A stretch of 64,000 nt of DNA from Bacillota bacterium (GCA_015059495.1 SVAI01000001.1:861811-925810), one strand, 5' to 3'. Shown: positions 37,243 through 46,932, counted from the stretch's first letter. Notes: a model not told the origin generated them from the sequence alone. Translations and numbers: made by a program.

Positions 37243-38631
37243 TTAATTTTTATTAGCTAAGATAATCTTAACTGATTTAGTTACAAAGTATTGTGCTTTT
37301 GTATCTGGTCCTTCAACTTGTACAGGAACAGTATGTTCACCAATAGTATAACCACTTAAATCTACGTAAGCTGTTATATCATCGTCTTTAATAGCATCAA
37401 TAACACTTTGAACACCTTTAACTTGAACTGTAACACTCATATCATCTTTAGATGCAGCATTAGCAGTTAAACCATCAGGTACGTTTCTAGTATCGATTGC
37501 TTTAACTACTACTTCTTTTTGTTTAGCTTCACCAAAGTTAACAACAATTTGTGCACTAGTCTCAGACATATATCTAACACCATTTGGTTTAGCTATAGTT
37601 ACATTATAAGTCTTAGCTCCATTATTACCTTGATCACTAACATCAATAGTAACATTAACATCACTTATCTTATCAATAGCACTTTGTTCACCATAAATAG
37701 TTGTAAAGAAATCACTCTTACCATTTATTGTAATAGATGAAATTGCTTTACCATAAACTAGATCACCAGTAGTTAATACCTTAACTGGTACATTCTTAGA
37801 ATATGATGTGAACTTAACTACACCAGATATAGTATCAGGTACTACTTCAACATTTGATAAGATATTACCATTTTCATCATAAGCAACGATTGGTAAATTT
37901 TCTAATTCATATGTTGTTGCTTGAGTAAACTTACTATTATTTAAATCTACTAAAGCTTTAACAGTAGCAATCTTGTCTAATGTATCTTGGCTACCCTTAA
38001 CTACTACTTCACTAGTATTTAATTCTACTGAAGATACAGTTAATTGTGGATTAATATCATTTAATTTATCTTGATTAATAACATCATAATCAACAGTTTT
38101 TAATGTAGATACTTTTTTCTTAATAGTTACATATACATAAGTAGGATCTAACTTATAAGATAAAGTATTAATAGTTTGATTATATGTTAACTTAACTCTA
38201 TAAGGTTCTAATCTTGGTTCATAATCAGTTAAATCAAGAACTACTTCATTTTCCCCTAATTGTTTAGCTAAATATAAATCACTCTTTCTACCTATTAATG
38301 TAATATCAACACTAGTAGGTAAATCTTCTATAACATATGCTTCTTTATTATATTCTACTTTAATAGGTTGATTAGTAATAATTTCAGCTTCATTTTCAAC
38401 AAAAGATATAACCTTTGAATTAATTAAGAAGAAAAATACTATAGCAAGTACTAAAGATAAATATAATAATGTAGTACTTTTATTTAAGAATTTTTCAATT
38501 CTACCATTATTCTTATTTAATATTTTACCTATTCTATAAATTAATTTAGATATAGGAGTAATAATTACTTTATCTAATATTTTATAAATGCCTTTAAAGA
38601 AGGATACAGCAGACTTTCCAAACTTAGCCAT
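37243..38631 (-). CDS. cdaR: CdaA regulatory protein CdaR (YbbR domains)
   Basis: 462 residues. A basic N-terminus and one membrane segment (about 52-70) are followed by repeated YbbR-like beta domains outside the cell, each containing a V-x-V-x-G or VTVQVKG strand pair (about 90-460). In Firmicutes CdaR binds the c-di-AMP synthase CdaA and modulates its activity. The cdaA stop and the cdaR ATG overlap (TAATG), so translation is coupled. glmM, the usual third gene, does not follow here. Confidence 0.93.
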   Translation of the reverse strand: MAKFGKSAVSFFKGIYKILDKVIITPISKLIYRIGKILNKNNGRIEKFLNKSTTLLYLSLVLAIVFFFLINSKVISFVENEAEIITNQPIKVEYNKEAYVIEDLPTSVDITLIGRKSDLYLAKQLGENEVVLDLTDYEPRLEPYRVKLTYNQTINTLSYKLDPTYVYVTIKKKVSTLKTVDYDVINQDKLNDINPQLTVSSVELNTSEVVVKGSQDTLDKIATVKALVDLNNSKFTQATTYELENLPIVAYDENGNILSNVEVVPDTISGVVKFTSYSKNVPVKVLTTGDLVYGKAISSITINGKSDFFTTIYGEQSAIDKISDVNVTIDVSDQGNNGAKTYNVTIAKPNGVRYMSETSAQIVVNFGEAKQKEVVVKAIDTRNVPDGLTANAASKDDMSVTVQVKGVQSVIDAIKDDDITAYVDLSGYTIGEHTVPVQVEGPDTKAQYFVTKSVKIILANKN

Positions 38632-39449
38632 TACATATCACCATCCTTCTCTACATCAGCTTCAGCATTATAGAATACTTCAGTCTTAGGTTTTAATTCA
38701 TCAACTAAAGTCTTTCTAAATTCATCTAAAGTTAAATTGTATTTTAATTCACTATCAGATGCGATAGAAATCTTACCAGTTTCTTCAGATACTACTAATG
38801 CTAAAGCATCAGTTTCTTCAGCAATACCTAATGCTGCTCTATGTCTTGTACCTAAGTTTTTAGAAAGGTTTGGATCCATACTAGTTTTAAATACAGCACC
38901 AGCACAAGTAATTCTATCACCTTGAATAATTACACCACCATCATGAAGTGGAGAATTAGGGAAGAATATTGTTCCTAATAGTGGACTTGTTAAGTCTGCA
39001 TAAACCTTAGTAGCAGGATTAATATATTCTTGTAAAGACATATCTCTTTCAATAACAATTAATGCACCTATCTTATTCTTCTTTAAGAATTCAACTGCAT
39101 CCATTATTTCAAATACAACCTTTTCTCTTTCATCAATTGTTAACACTTTATGTCTACCTAATAATTGACTTCTACCAATAGATTCTAAAACATTTCTAAT
39201 TTCTGGTTGGAATAAAACAATAATTGCAATAGGTCCCCATTCTAAAATATATTCTAATAATAAACCTACTGTATAAAGATTTAATATATTACTAATGATC
39301 TTAATAGCTATTAAAATAATAACTCCTTTAACTATTAATACCATCTTAACGTTATTCTTAATATTTTTTAATATGTAATAAAACATAAGCCAAACTAAAG
39401 ATATATCCATTATCTTAGTTATAATTGACCATACTGAACTTAATGTCAC
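38631..39449 (-). CDS. cdaA: Diadenylate cyclase CdaA
   Basis: Makes the essential second messenger c-di-AMP from two ATP. 272 residues. Three N-terminal membrane segments (about 15-30, 38-55 and 60-82) precede the DAC domain with HDGGVII (DGG at 170-172) and TRHRAALG (RHR at 202-204), the catalytic and ATP-binding motifs. A GTG start follows AAGGAGAT. The extended -10 at 39479 is the likely promoter. Confidence 0.96.
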   Translation of the reverse strand: MTLSSVWSIITKIMDISLVWLMFYYILKNIKNNVKMVLIVKGVIILIAIKIISNILNLYTVGLLLEYILEWGPIAIIVLFQPEIRNVLESIGRSQLLGRHKVLTIDEREKVVFEIMDAVEFLKKNKIGALIVIERDMSLQEYINPATKVYADLTSPLLGTIFFPNSPLHDGGVIIQGDRITCAGAVFKTSMDPNLSKNLGTRHRAALGIAEETDALALVVSEETGKISIASDSELKYNLTLDEFRKTLVDELKPKTEVFYNAEADVEKDGDM

Positions 39450-39478
39450 TCTAAAACATCTCCTTCTTACTCTAATGT

Positions 39479-39487
39479 ATTATAACA
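39479..39487 (-). promoter_or_regulatory. Extended -10 promoter of cdaA-cdaR
   Basis: TGT-TATAAT (TATAAT at 39479-39484) with no good -35 box, about 30 bp before the GTG start. Confidence 0.6.
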
Positions 39488-39525
39488 TTTATTGATTAAT
39501 ATTTCTACTCTAACTTTAAAAATTA

Positions 39526-39547
39526 AAAAGAGACATTAGTCTCTTTT
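39526..39547 (-). terminator. Terminator of the pcrA operon
   Basis: A 9-bp stem (AAAAGAGAC/GTCTCTTTT) with loop TAAT, which contains the stop codon, then a T-tract. Confidence 0.9.
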
Positions 39548-40087
39548 ATTCACTCCTAATACAAAACCCTTACCTCTTGGAGATCTAACTAAACATACAG
39601 GTTTATCCTTTAATATTCTAAACTCAGTATTTTCACCTAAAAAAATCTCAGGTCTATTATAATGTTTTTTACTAAAGAACTTTGAAAATGATTCGTCCTC
39701 ACTAAAAACTTCATATAAATTGTAATCTACAGTTTCCACTTTACCTACTGGAAAACTATCAGCATTTTCAAATCGTTCAGCAGTTTGAATAATGCTAGTT
39801 GTTACATCTAAATAACTAACAGTAAATTGCTTACTCATATTTTCTAAATATCTATCTGTTAATAATTTAGTATCATCTAAAAAATATGCACTATATCCAT
39901 CCGTTAATATTAATGATTCATCAACTGTCTTATAAAAAGCATTCTTAGCTTTAAGATATCCTTCTAATAGTTTTCTAGCTTCAGAATAATAATGTGCTTC
40001 TTTTCTATTTTCAACATAACTTCTAAGACCTTCTGAATCACCTTTTTCTAAATATTTTAAAATCTGATTACATTCACTATAATTCAT
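39536..40087 (-). CDS. Unknown protein, second of two tandem paralogues after pcrA
   Basis: 183 residues, soluble. I do not recognise the family. It is clearly related to the preceding gene (40106-40669). Both begin with a short helical repeat-like region (GDSEGLRSYVENRKEAHYY, EARKLLEGYLK), share a LTDGYSAYFLDD-type strand, and end with FLGEN followed by a basic GKGFVLGVNKRD-type tail. No catalytic motif is visible. AGGAGGG precedes the ATG; 18 bp from its paralogue. Last gene of the pcrA operon. Confidence 0.7.
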   Translation of the reverse strand: MNYSECNQILKYLEKGDSEGLRSYVENRKEAHYYSEARKLLEGYLKAKNAFYKTVDESLILTDGYSAYFLDDTKLLTDRYLENMSKQFTVSYLDVTTSIIQTAERFENADSFPVGKVETVDYNLYEVFSEDESFSKFFSKKHYNRPEIFLGENTEFRILKDKPVCLVRSPRGKGFVLGVNKRD

Positions 40088-40105
40088 AAAACCCTCCTGA
40101 TGATA

Positions 40106-40669
40106 TTATACACTCTTTTTTCTATTTAAAACAAGAGCTTCTCCCATATCAGACTTAGCAATAAAATAAGCACCATTAGTTCCAACATAATATTTAATAT
40201 TTTCACCTAAAAACATTCTTAAATAATATAAATATTGTTTATAATACTCCATAAATAGAATTAGCTTTTCTTCACTATCAAAACATTCACTTACATTATC
40301 TCTATTTATTGAAGAAACACTAACTAAAGATTTATCTAAAGCAGCTTTTAAAACTTCTAATCTATTTTCTACTCTAGGTCTATCATATTTTCTAACATTT
40401 ATTCTTCTAATATATTTTTCATCAACTATTTCATCACTATTTAATCTAAATATACTATATGAATCACCAAATAATAGTTTATCTCCTTCAACATAATCAT
40501 AATATGATACACTCGTAGATAGACTAACACTTTTAATATACTTTTTAAAAGCTTTACGAGCATGATAAACATAGTTTTCATGCATAACTTTTCCTACATA
40601 CATTTTAGCGGTTTCTATATTTCCATCATTTATTAATGCAATAATTTTATCATGATAATCAACTTTCAT
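40106..40669 (-). CDS. Unknown protein, first of two tandem paralogues after pcrA
   Basis: 187 residues, soluble. Paralogous to 39536-40087 (shared GNIETAKMYVGKVMHENYVYHARK, LLFGDSYSIFRL, FLGEN and a closing GEALVLNRKKSV). The middle part is more divergent and carries many Y and R residues. It starts 9 bp after the pcrA stop codon and so is probably translated from the same mRNA. A link to DNA repair or replication is only suggested by this position. Confidence 0.7.
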   Translation of the reverse strand: MKVDYHDKIIALINDGNIETAKMYVGKVMHENYVYHARKAFKKYIKSVSLSTSVSYYDYVEGDKLLFGDSYSIFRLNSDEIVDEKYIRRINVRKYDRPRVENRLEVLKAALDKSLVSVSSINRDNVSECFDSEEKLILFMEYYKQYLYYLRMFLGENIKYYVGTNGAYFIAKSDMGEALVLNRKKSV

Positions 40670-40678
40670 ATAAAACCC

Positions 40679-42763
40679 CTACTTAACTACTTTCATACCC
40701 TTATATGATTTTTGTACTTTTCTTAATCCAGCTTTAACAAAAGCAACACTAACTAAAGTATCATCAATATCTATTATTACACCTCTACCAAGAATTTGAT
40801 GCATAACAACATCACCTTTTTTATATTCTTTACTTTCAGTGTCATAATAATCACTCTTATTAATCTTTTTAGGTTCTTCTAACATTGGATTTACTATATC
40901 TAAATACTCTTTATTGATTTCATCTATAAATCTAGATGGAGCATTTAATGTTTCTTTACCATATAACATTCTTCTCTTAGCATTAGTTAAATATAGTTTT
41001 TTCTTTGCTCTAGTTACACCAACGTAACATAGTCTTCTTTCTTCTTCTATTCCCCCTTCTTCCATTAAGGATTGACTATGAGGGAAAATGTTTTCTTCCA
41101 TACCAACTAGGAATACACAATCAAACTCTAAACCTTTAGCACTGTGCATAGTCATTAACGTAACTTCATTACCATCACTCTTATGTTCTGATGCATCTGC
41201 AACTAAAGATATTTCACTTAAGAAATCATCTAAATTAACTAATCCAGTTTGTTCTTCAAATGTAGCAGTAATAGATTTAAATTCCATTAAGTTATCTAAT
41301 CTTAATTCTGCTTCTAAAGACTTATCTGCTTCAAGTTCAGCTTTCATTCCAGACTTATCTAATATTAAATCTATTAATTCAGTTAATGATATATTTTCAG
41401 CCTTTTCTTTTAAATCTAATATTAATTCTTTAAACTTCATTTGTTTAGCATCACTAATAGCATCAAACATAGAAGTATTTAAATTTCTAGCTTCTTCTTC
41501 TAATTTTTGTACTGAAGTATCACCAATACCTCTTTTAGGTACATTAATAATTCTTCTTAATGCTATATCATCATTTAAATTAGATATTAATTTTAAATAA
41601 CATAATAAATCTTTAATTTCTTTTCTTTGATAGAAGTAATATGCACCTACTATTTTATATGGCATATTAGCCTTTAAAAACATTTCTTCAACTAAACGTG
41701 CTTGAGCATTAGTTCTATATAAGACACCTATATTATTATAATTATATCCTTCATTAACTAACTTCTTTATTTCTTCAATAACAGTATTAATCTCTTGTTT
41801 ATCATCATAAGTTCTAATATATTTAACTTTAACACCATCACCTATATTACCTTTTAATTCTAAATCCTTTCTCTCTTTATTATTCTTAATAATAGAGTTA
41901 GCAGTATTTAAAATATTATTAGTACTTCTATAGTTTTGATCTAATGGTATTACATTAGTATTAGGATAATCATTCTCAAAATTTAAGATATTTTTAAAGT
42001 TAGCATTTCTAAATGCATATATACTTTGATTAGGATCACCTACTACAAATAAGTTTTGATATTTAGATGCTAATTTTTTATTAAATTGATATTGTACTTC
42101 ATTAGTATCTTGATACTCATCAACTAATATATATTTAAACTTTTCTTGATATTTTTCTAATACCTCAGGATACTTATCAAATAATCTAACAGGTAAAGAT
42201 AATAAATCATCAAAATCAACACTATTATTTTTAAGTAACATATCTTGATATTTAACATATACTTCTTTAGCTACTTGTTCAACATTAGTATTAAAGTATT
42301 TATCTATTTCACCCATTGATAAGTTTTCATTTTTAATAAAACTAATTCTATTTCTAATATACGATGGTGCATATTGTTTAGGATCGTAAGCAAGTTCTTT
42401 TAATATTTTTTTAATAACACTTAATACATCATCACTATCTAATATTGTGAAATTATTAGATAACCCTAATAGTTCATGATTTTCTCTAATTATTCTAAGA
42501 CCTAATGAGTGGAATGTTCCAACAAAACCAGCTTCACTGTCAATTAATTTAGCAAGTCTTTCTTTCATTTCCTTAGCAGCCTTATTAGTAAATGTAATTG
42601 CTAAAATATTCCAAGGATTAACACCTTGTTCAATTAAATAAGCTATTCTAGTTGTTAATACTTTAGTTTTACCAGAACCAGCACCAGCAATAACTAAACA
42701 TGGACCATCCATGTGCATTACTGCTCTTCTTTGATTTTCATTTAAGTTGTCTAATAAATTCAT
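40679..42763 (-). CDS. pcrA: ATP-dependent 3'-5' DNA helicase PcrA/UvrD
   Basis: Superfamily 1 helicase for repair and for removing proteins and stalled forks. 694 residues with all motifs in order: Walker A GAGSGKTKVL (about 27-36), TFTNKAAKEM, GTFHSLG, VDEYQDTN (motif II), VGDPNQSIYAFRNA, DQNYRST, MTMHSAKGLEFDCVFLVGMEE and ERRLCYVGVTRAKK. The C-terminal PcrA/RNA-polymerase-binding Tudor-like segment (KGDVVMHQILGRGVI) is intact. First gene of a three-gene operon with the two paralogues. Confidence 0.98.
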   Translation of the reverse strand: MNLLDNLNENQRRAVMHMDGPCLVIAGAGSGKTKVLTTRIAYLIEQGVNPWNILAITFTNKAAKEMKERLAKLIDSEAGFVGTFHSLGLRIIRENHELLGLSNNFTILDSDDVLSVIKKILKELAYDPKQYAPSYIRNRISFIKNENLSMGEIDKYFNTNVEQVAKEVYVKYQDMLLKNNSVDFDDLLSLPVRLFDKYPEVLEKYQEKFKYILVDEYQDTNEVQYQFNKKLASKYQNLFVVGDPNQSIYAFRNANFKNILNFENDYPNTNVIPLDQNYRSTNNILNTANSIIKNNKERKDLELKGNIGDGVKVKYIRTYDDKQEINTVIEEIKKLVNEGYNYNNIGVLYRTNAQARLVEEMFLKANMPYKIVGAYYFYQRKEIKDLLCYLKLISNLNDDIALRRIINVPKRGIGDTSVQKLEEEARNLNTSMFDAISDAKQMKFKELILDLKEKAENISLTELIDLILDKSGMKAELEADKSLEAELRLDNLMEFKSITATFEEQTGLVNLDDFLSEISLVADASEHKSDGNEVTLMTMHSAKGLEFDCVFLVGMEENIFPHSQSLMEEGGIEEERRLCYVGVTRAKKKLYLTNAKRRMLYGKETLNAPSRFIDEINKEYLDIVNPMLEEPKKINKSDYYDTESKEYKKGDVVMHQILGRGVIIDIDDTLVSVAFVKAGLRKVQKSYKGMKVVK

Positions 42764-42818
42764 AAGTCATCATCCTTTATACGTACTTAAATATTATAAC
42801 GTATTTAATAAACAAAAA

Positions 42819-42838
42819 AAAGAGTCAAAAGACTCTTT
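42819..42838 (-). terminator. Terminator of rplJ-rplL
   Basis: An 8-bp stem (AAAGAGTC/GACTCTTT) with a 4-nt loop and eight T, about 18 bp after the rplL stop codon. Confidence 0.9.
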
Positions 42839-42855
42839 CTAAACTTAAAATCAAA

Positions 42856-43227
42856 TTACTTTAATTCGATAGTAGCACCAGCTGCTTCGAAATCAGCTTT
42901 AATTTTTTCAGCTTCATCAGCAGAAACGTTTTCTTTGATGTTTCCACCATTGTCAGCTAAAGCTTTAGCTTCAACTAATCCTAAACCAGTAGCTTCTTTA
43001 ATTAACTTAATAACAGCAATCTTAGTAGCACCTGCATCTTTTAATACAACAGTTTTAGGAGCGTCAGCAGCAGCATCAGCAGCACCTGCAGCAGGAGCAG
43101 CAGCAACAGCTACAGCACTTGGATCTACACCAAATTCTTCCTTCATTGCGTCAACTAATTCTTTAACTTCAAGAATAGTCATTTCTTTTAATCCTTCAAT
43201 AAATGTTTCTTTTGTAAATTTTGCCAT
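42856..43227 (-). CDS. rplL: 50S ribosomal protein L7/L12
   Basis: Stalk protein that recruits translation GTPases. About 123 residues: N-terminal dimer domain ([19 protein letters not shown]), Ala-rich hinge, and C-terminal domain with [24 protein letters not shown]. The ATG at 43225-43227 follows AGAAAGG; an in-frame TTG nine bases earlier overlaps that site. It is 24 bp downstream of rplJ. Confidence 0.98.
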   Translation of the reverse strand: MAKFTKETFIEGLKEMTILEVKELVDAMKEEFGVDPSAVAVAAAPAAGAADAAADAPKTVVLKDAGATKIAVIKLIKEATGLGLVEAKALADNGGNIKENVSADEAEKIKADFEAAGATIELK

Positions 43228-43251
43228 AATAATCAATCCTTTCTAATAAAC

Positions 43252-43746
43252 TTAATTTTCTTTCTTATCGGCATATAAGTCTAATGCAATAGATAAATCT
43301 CTTACGTAAGCCATCATACCAGAAGCAAGTTGAGTAAGTAATGTTTCTCTTGATGGGATAGTAGCATATTTATTAATTACATCTAAATCAGCAACTTCAC
43401 CACTGATAATACCAACTCTAATAACAGCAGCTTCATGATTTTTTGCAAAATCAGCAATTGCTTTGATTGGTTCAAGTAATTCTTTACCAAATACGATTGC
43501 GTTTGGTCCTTCTAAGAATGAAGTTTCAAGATTAATGTTTAGAGAATCTAAAGCTCTTTTAACTAAAGTGTTTTTATAAACTTTAACTTCACTATCAACA
43601 TTCTTTAAAGCTCTTCTTAATTCAGCCATATCAGCAACAGTTAATCCTTGGTAAGAGAATAAAATAACAGATTCGCTATTTTTTACTTTATCAGAGATTT
43701 CGTTAACGATATTTCCTTTTGATTCAATAATCTTTGTACTTGCCAT
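43252..43746 (-). CDS. rplJ: 50S ribosomal protein L10
   Basis: Base of the L12 stalk, also the autoregulator of its own leader. 164 residues with SVILFSYQGLTVADMAELRRALK, EVKVYKNTLVKRAL and FLEGPNAIVFG in the expected order. The C-terminal helix that binds L12 dimers is present. AAAGGA is the ribosome binding site. It is preceded by the L10 leader and its own perfect promoter. Confidence 0.98.
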   Translation of the reverse strand: MASTKIIESKGNIVNEISDKVKNSESVILFSYQGLTVADMAELRRALKNVDSEVKVYKNTLVKRALDSLNINLETSFLEGPNAIVFGKELLEPIKAIADFAKNHEAAVIRVGIISGEVADLDVINKYATIPSRETLLTQLASGMMAYVRDLSIALDLYADKKEN

Positions 43747-43761
43747 AAATAGTTTATTTCC

Positions 43762-43888
43762 TTTCTATTATATTTTTATATAAAAAAGCTTTCTCAAGAA
43801 GAAAGCCTCATATTATTACAAGAATAAATAGCTTTCCTCGGCAAGATTTATTTGTGCACTTGCTGTCTTTGGATAATCGCTTTTTTAA
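43762..43888 (-). ncRNA. L10 leader with attenuator (rplJ-rplL 5' UTR)
   Basis: The segment CCAAAGACAGCAAGTGC, then ATCTTGCCGAGG further on, matches the conserved core of the L10 leader that binds the L10(L12)4 complex. A terminator hairpin (43786-43808, AGGCTTTCT/AGAAAGCTT) followed by TTTTTT lies between this core and rplJ. It can explain feedback by early termination. Confidence 0.85.
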
Positions 43889-43896
43889 TAAACTCA

Positions 43897-43925
43897 ATTA
43901 TATTATAAGTAGAATTAAATGTCAA
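43897..43925 (-). promoter_or_regulatory. Promoter of rplJ-rplL
   Basis: -35 TTGACA (43920-43925), 17-bp spacer, -10 TATAAT (43897-43902): full consensus. The -35 covers the last codons of rplA. Confidence 0.9.
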
Positions 43926-44610
43926 ATGAATTCTTATCTACTTTAATACCAGGACCCATAGTTGATGCTACAGAAATATTTTGAATGTATGCACCTTTAA
44001 CACTTTGAGGTTTAACCTTCATAATAGCATTAAATACATATACTAAGTTTTCAACTAATTTCTTTTCATCAAATGAAACCTTACCAATAATTGTATGAAT
44101 GTTTCCATAAGAATCAGTCTTATATTCAACCATACCTTTTTTGATATCTTCGATAGCAGCAGCTACATTCATAGTAACTGTTCCTGTCTTAGGGTTTGGC
44201 ATTAATCCTTTAGGTCCTAAAATTTTACCAACTTTAGCTAAAACTGGCATCATATCTGGAGTAGCTACGATAACATCGAAATCAAACCAATTTTCTTTTT
44301 CGATTTTATTGATCATATCTACATCACCAACGTAATCAGCACCAGCTTTTCTAGCAGCTTCAGCATTTTCACCCTTAGCGATAACTAAAATCTTTTTAGA
44401 TTTACCAGTACCGTTAGGTAATACTAAAGAACCTCTTAATTGTTGGTCAGCTTTCTTAGGATCAACGTTTAGTTTAAATGCAACTTCAACAGTTCCATCG
44501 AACTTAGTAATTGAAGTTTCTTTAACTAACTTGATTGCATCTTCTTTAGAATAAGAGATTTTCTTATCTACTTTAGAAGAAGCTTCCACGAACTTTTTGC
44601 TCTTTTTCAT
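43915..44610 (-). CDS. rplA: 50S ribosomal protein L1
   Basis: 231 residues with the L1 order: [71 protein letters not shown], and the closing MGPGIKVD. It forms the L1 stalk at the E site. It lies 59 bp after rplK in the rplK-rplA unit. I see no terminator at the end; transcription may run into the rplJ leader. Confidence 0.98.
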   Translation of the reverse strand: MKKSKKFVEASSKVDKKISYSKEDAIKLVKETSITKFDGTVEVAFKLNVDPKKADQQLRGSLVLPNGTGKSKKILVIAKGENAEAARKAGADYVGDVDMINKIEKENWFDFDVIVATPDMMPVLAKVGKILGPKGLMPNPKTGTVTMNVAAAIEDIKKGMVEYKTDSYGNIHTIIGKVSFDEKKLVENLVYVFNAIMKVKPQSVKGAYIQNISVASTMGPGIKVDKNSFDI

Positions 44611-44669
44611 AATTCTCTTCCTTTCTAACTTGTGGTTTAATTAGCGGAAATTTATTTTTATTTAATAAA

Positions 44670-45263
44670 TTATTCTTCAGTTGTTTCTTCTTCAGACTTT
44701 TCGTTGATTACTTCAACTTCAGCTGAATGTTCTTCTTTAGCTTCTGCTTCCATTTCTTCTAATTCAGCTTCTCTCTTAGCAGCTTCGATTTCAGCAGCAG
44801 CAGCTTCTTTTTGTTGTTCAGCTAATTCTGCATCATTAACGCCCTTAACTGCAACACCCATATTTCTAGCTGTACCTTCAATAGATTTCATAGCAGCTTC
44901 AATATCATATGCATTTAAGTCTGGCATTTTAATTTCAGCAATTTTTCTGATATCATCTAATGTTAATGTAGCAACTACTTCATTAGCTCCCTTAGCAGAT
45001 CCCTTTTGAATCTTAGCAAACTTCTTAATTAAGAATGGAGCTGGTGGAGTTTTTAAAACAAAATCAAATGTTCTATCACTATATACAGTAATTTCTACAG
45101 GTAAAATGTCACCCATTTTATCTTTAGATGCATCATTAAACTTTGTACAGAACTCTCCTAAATTAATTCCAGCAGGTCCTAAAACTGTACCAACAGGTGG
45201 AGCAGGAGTAGCTTTACCAGCAGGAATTTGTAATTTAATTTTCTTTACGACTTCTTTAGCCAC
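44670..45263 (-). CDS. rplK: 50S ribosomal protein L11 with long acidic C-terminal tail
   Basis: Core L11 (residues 1 to about 141) is normal: [25 protein letters not shown] and the C-terminal rRNA-binding domain ending in [12 protein letters not shown]. The family usually stops there (~141 residues). Here ~56 further residues follow, mostly E, A and K (for example [19 protein letters not shown]), forming an acidic helix. The start is GTG at 45261-45263, six bases after GGAGGTG; the in-frame GTG within that motif is not the start. Confidence 0.95.
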   Translation of the reverse strand: MAKEVVKKIKLQIPAGKATPAPPVGTVLGPAGINLGEFCTKFNDASKDKMGDILPVEITVYSDRTFDFVLKTPPAPFLIKKFAKIQKGSAKGANEVVATLTLDDIRKIAEIKMPDLNAYDIEAAMKSIEGTARNMGVAVKGVNDAELAEQQKEAAAAEIEAAKREAELEEMEAEAKEEHSAEVEVINEKSEEETTEE

Positions 45264-45272
45264 GATATACAC

Positions 45273-45366
45273 CTCCTTGTGTAATTAATAATAATATTTT
45301 CGTGTAAGTGGTATGGGCATTCCGCAATTCTTCCCTTCCACTTGATGTGAAACGAAAATTTCACAA
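45273..45366 (-). ncRNA. rplK-rplA leader, L11-type hairpin
   Basis: The 5' UTR contains a structured block (minus strand GTGGAAGGG...CCATACCAC, about 45306-45343) directly upstream of the GGAGGTG site. A GTGG-GGG...CCC-CCAC element at this place is common before rplK in Firmicutes. The role in L1 or L11 feedback is inferred. Confidence 0.5.
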
Positions 45367-45371
45367 TTAAG

Positions 45372-45400
45372 ATATTAACACAAAACATCAATAATTACAA
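45372..45400 (-). promoter_or_regulatory. Promoter of rplK-rplA
   Basis: -35 TTGTAA (45395-45400), 17-bp spacer, -10 TAATAT (45372-45377). Confidence 0.7.
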
Positions 45401-45417
45401 GTATTTTTATAAATAAA

Positions 45418-45445
45418 AAAGACAAGTAATTATCAACTTGCCTTT
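45418..45445 (-). terminator. Terminator of the 45433-46854 gene
   Basis: A 10-bp stem with one G-U pair (AAAGGCAAGT/ACTTGTCTTT) and an 8-nt loop with the stop TGA (45433-45435), then TTT. Confidence 0.85.
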
Positions 45446-46854
45446 AAAGTTAAATATCCTGGTTTATCATTAGTTGGATCATCAATACGAGCATATTCAT
45501 GACCAGTATAATTTGAATCAAACTTAGTTCCAGAACCTCCAACCAATTCATTACATAAAATAAACATCGATGAATCACTTGTAACAGAATTTGTTGACCA
45601 TTTATCACTAACATATATAGTCGTTAAAGAAGAATCATAATAAAACATTCTTTCCATATCAGTAACTTTAGACGTATCGAAACTAGATAAATCAAGAGTC
45701 TTTAAACTAAGTAAATAATCAAACATCCAATTCATACTAGTAATCTTCGTTGTATCAAAAGATGTAACATTTAACTCAAGCAAAGATTTTGATCCATAAA
45801 ACATTCTTCCCATCGAATTTACCTTAGATGTATCAAAAGAACTTAAATCTAAACTAGTAAATCCAGAAAATAAAAACATAGACGCCATATTTGTTACATT
45901 ATGAGTATCAAAATTTGAAAAATCAGCTTGTTTAATACCACTATAACCAAACATATAACTCATGGTCGTTACCTTAGAAGTTAAAAACATAGACAAATCA
46001 ACATATTCCATATTATTAAATCTATAAAACATATTTTCACAATCAGGATTTAAGAAAATAAAATCATTTTCACTATATATATAAATAGTATCAACATCAA
46101 ACCAAGCATAAACAGGATAATCAGATTCTGGTAAAGCTAAATTAGTTTTAGTTACGCTTTCATCAGGAATTACATTAGACCTTATAACTTGTTTAATACT
46201 AGTATTTGTAGTACCAAAATCAGGTGATTCATCACCACTTAAAGCTTTAAATGCAGAATTAACCTTTTTCCCTGTTTGTAAATATGCATAAGTATAATTT
46301 GTATTAAGTGTAGCATTAACAACTACCTTAGAAGAAAAAATCTTGGATGCAGATTGTTCAATAGTTGCATCTTCATCTATCCAAATGTTAATTTTATGAG
46401 TCTTTCTAGCTCCAGGCGCTAACATACCATTAAATATAGTTTTAGATGAATTTGAATTATTATTAACAATAAACATACTATCATTATCATCTATTGAACC
46501 AAGTATTACTTTATTATTTTTATCAATCATAATATCTACAGCATTTAAATCTATTGTCGATGTATTTAATGTTTCTATATTAACATTATAATCAACAGCC
46601 TGAGAACAAACATTTTCAATAGTAAAGGTATATGGTTCTAAGTCTAAAGCATCATCATCTGTTAATGGGATACCATTAGTAATATTAATTGCATTACCAT
46701 CTGTGTAAGTTATTTCAAAGCAATCAGATCTAACAACATTAGTACTTTCTTGTGATACACTAAAAACCCATAAAGCATAAGAAATACCTATTAATATACT
46801 AGTAACTAAAAAAATACCAATTACACATAATAATACCTTAGTTGACTTCTTCAT
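45433..46854 (-). CDS. Anchored surface protein: SipW-type N-terminus plus DUF285/BspA-like repeats
   Basis: 473 residues. Membrane segment (about 6-28) ending SYALWVFSV, then a domain to ~residue 190 with C45 and C83. That domain is homologous to the N-terminus of the 16348-18195 protein, with the same 38-residue Cys spacing and PYTFTIENVC. From about residue 275 there are at least five 23-24-residue units of the type SSFDTSKVTDMERMFYYxSxL, the DUF285/BspA-like leucine-rich repeat seen in mycoplasma and gut Firmicutes surface proteins. Probably an adhesin. Divergent from the ABC transporter. Confidence 0.82.
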   Translation of the reverse strand: MKKSTKVLLCVIGIFLVTSILIGISYALWVFSVSQESTNVVRSDCFEITYTDGNAINITNGIPLTDDDALDLEPYTFTIENVCSQAVDYNVNIETLNTSTIDLNAVDIMIDKNNKVILGSIDDNDSMFIVNNNSNSSKTIFNGMLAPGARKTHKINIWIDEDATIEQSASKIFSSKVVVNATLNTNYTYAYLQTGKKVNSAFKALSGDESPDFGTTNTSIKQVIRSNVIPDESVTKTNLALPESDYPVYAWFDVDTIYIYSENDFIFLNPDCENMFYRFNNMEYVDLSMFLTSKVTTMSYMFGYSGIKQADFSNFDTHNVTNMASMFLFSGFTSLDLSSFDTSKVNSMGRMFYGSKSLLELNVTSFDTTKITSMNWMFDYLLSLKTLDLSSFDTSKVTDMERMFYYDSSLTTIYVSDKWSTNSVTSDSSMFILCNELVGGSGTKFDSNYTGHEYARIDDPTNDKPGYLTLKAS

Positions 46855-46932
46855 ATATCTTTACCTCCATTCTAAATAGAATATCACATTTTATACAATT
46901 TTTGAATACACTATTTTATAAGGAGATGTTTT

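Noticed and set aside
41088..45288. Plus-strand open frames opposite pcrA, rplL, rplA and rplK
   Set aside because: Shadows of strongly biased codon use in the real minus-strand genes; low-complexity products, no ribosome binding sites.
46855..46932. TPP or other riboswitch before the THI5-like ABC operon
   Set aside because: Only 78 bp between divergent genes; no conserved CUGAGA or other riboswitch core.
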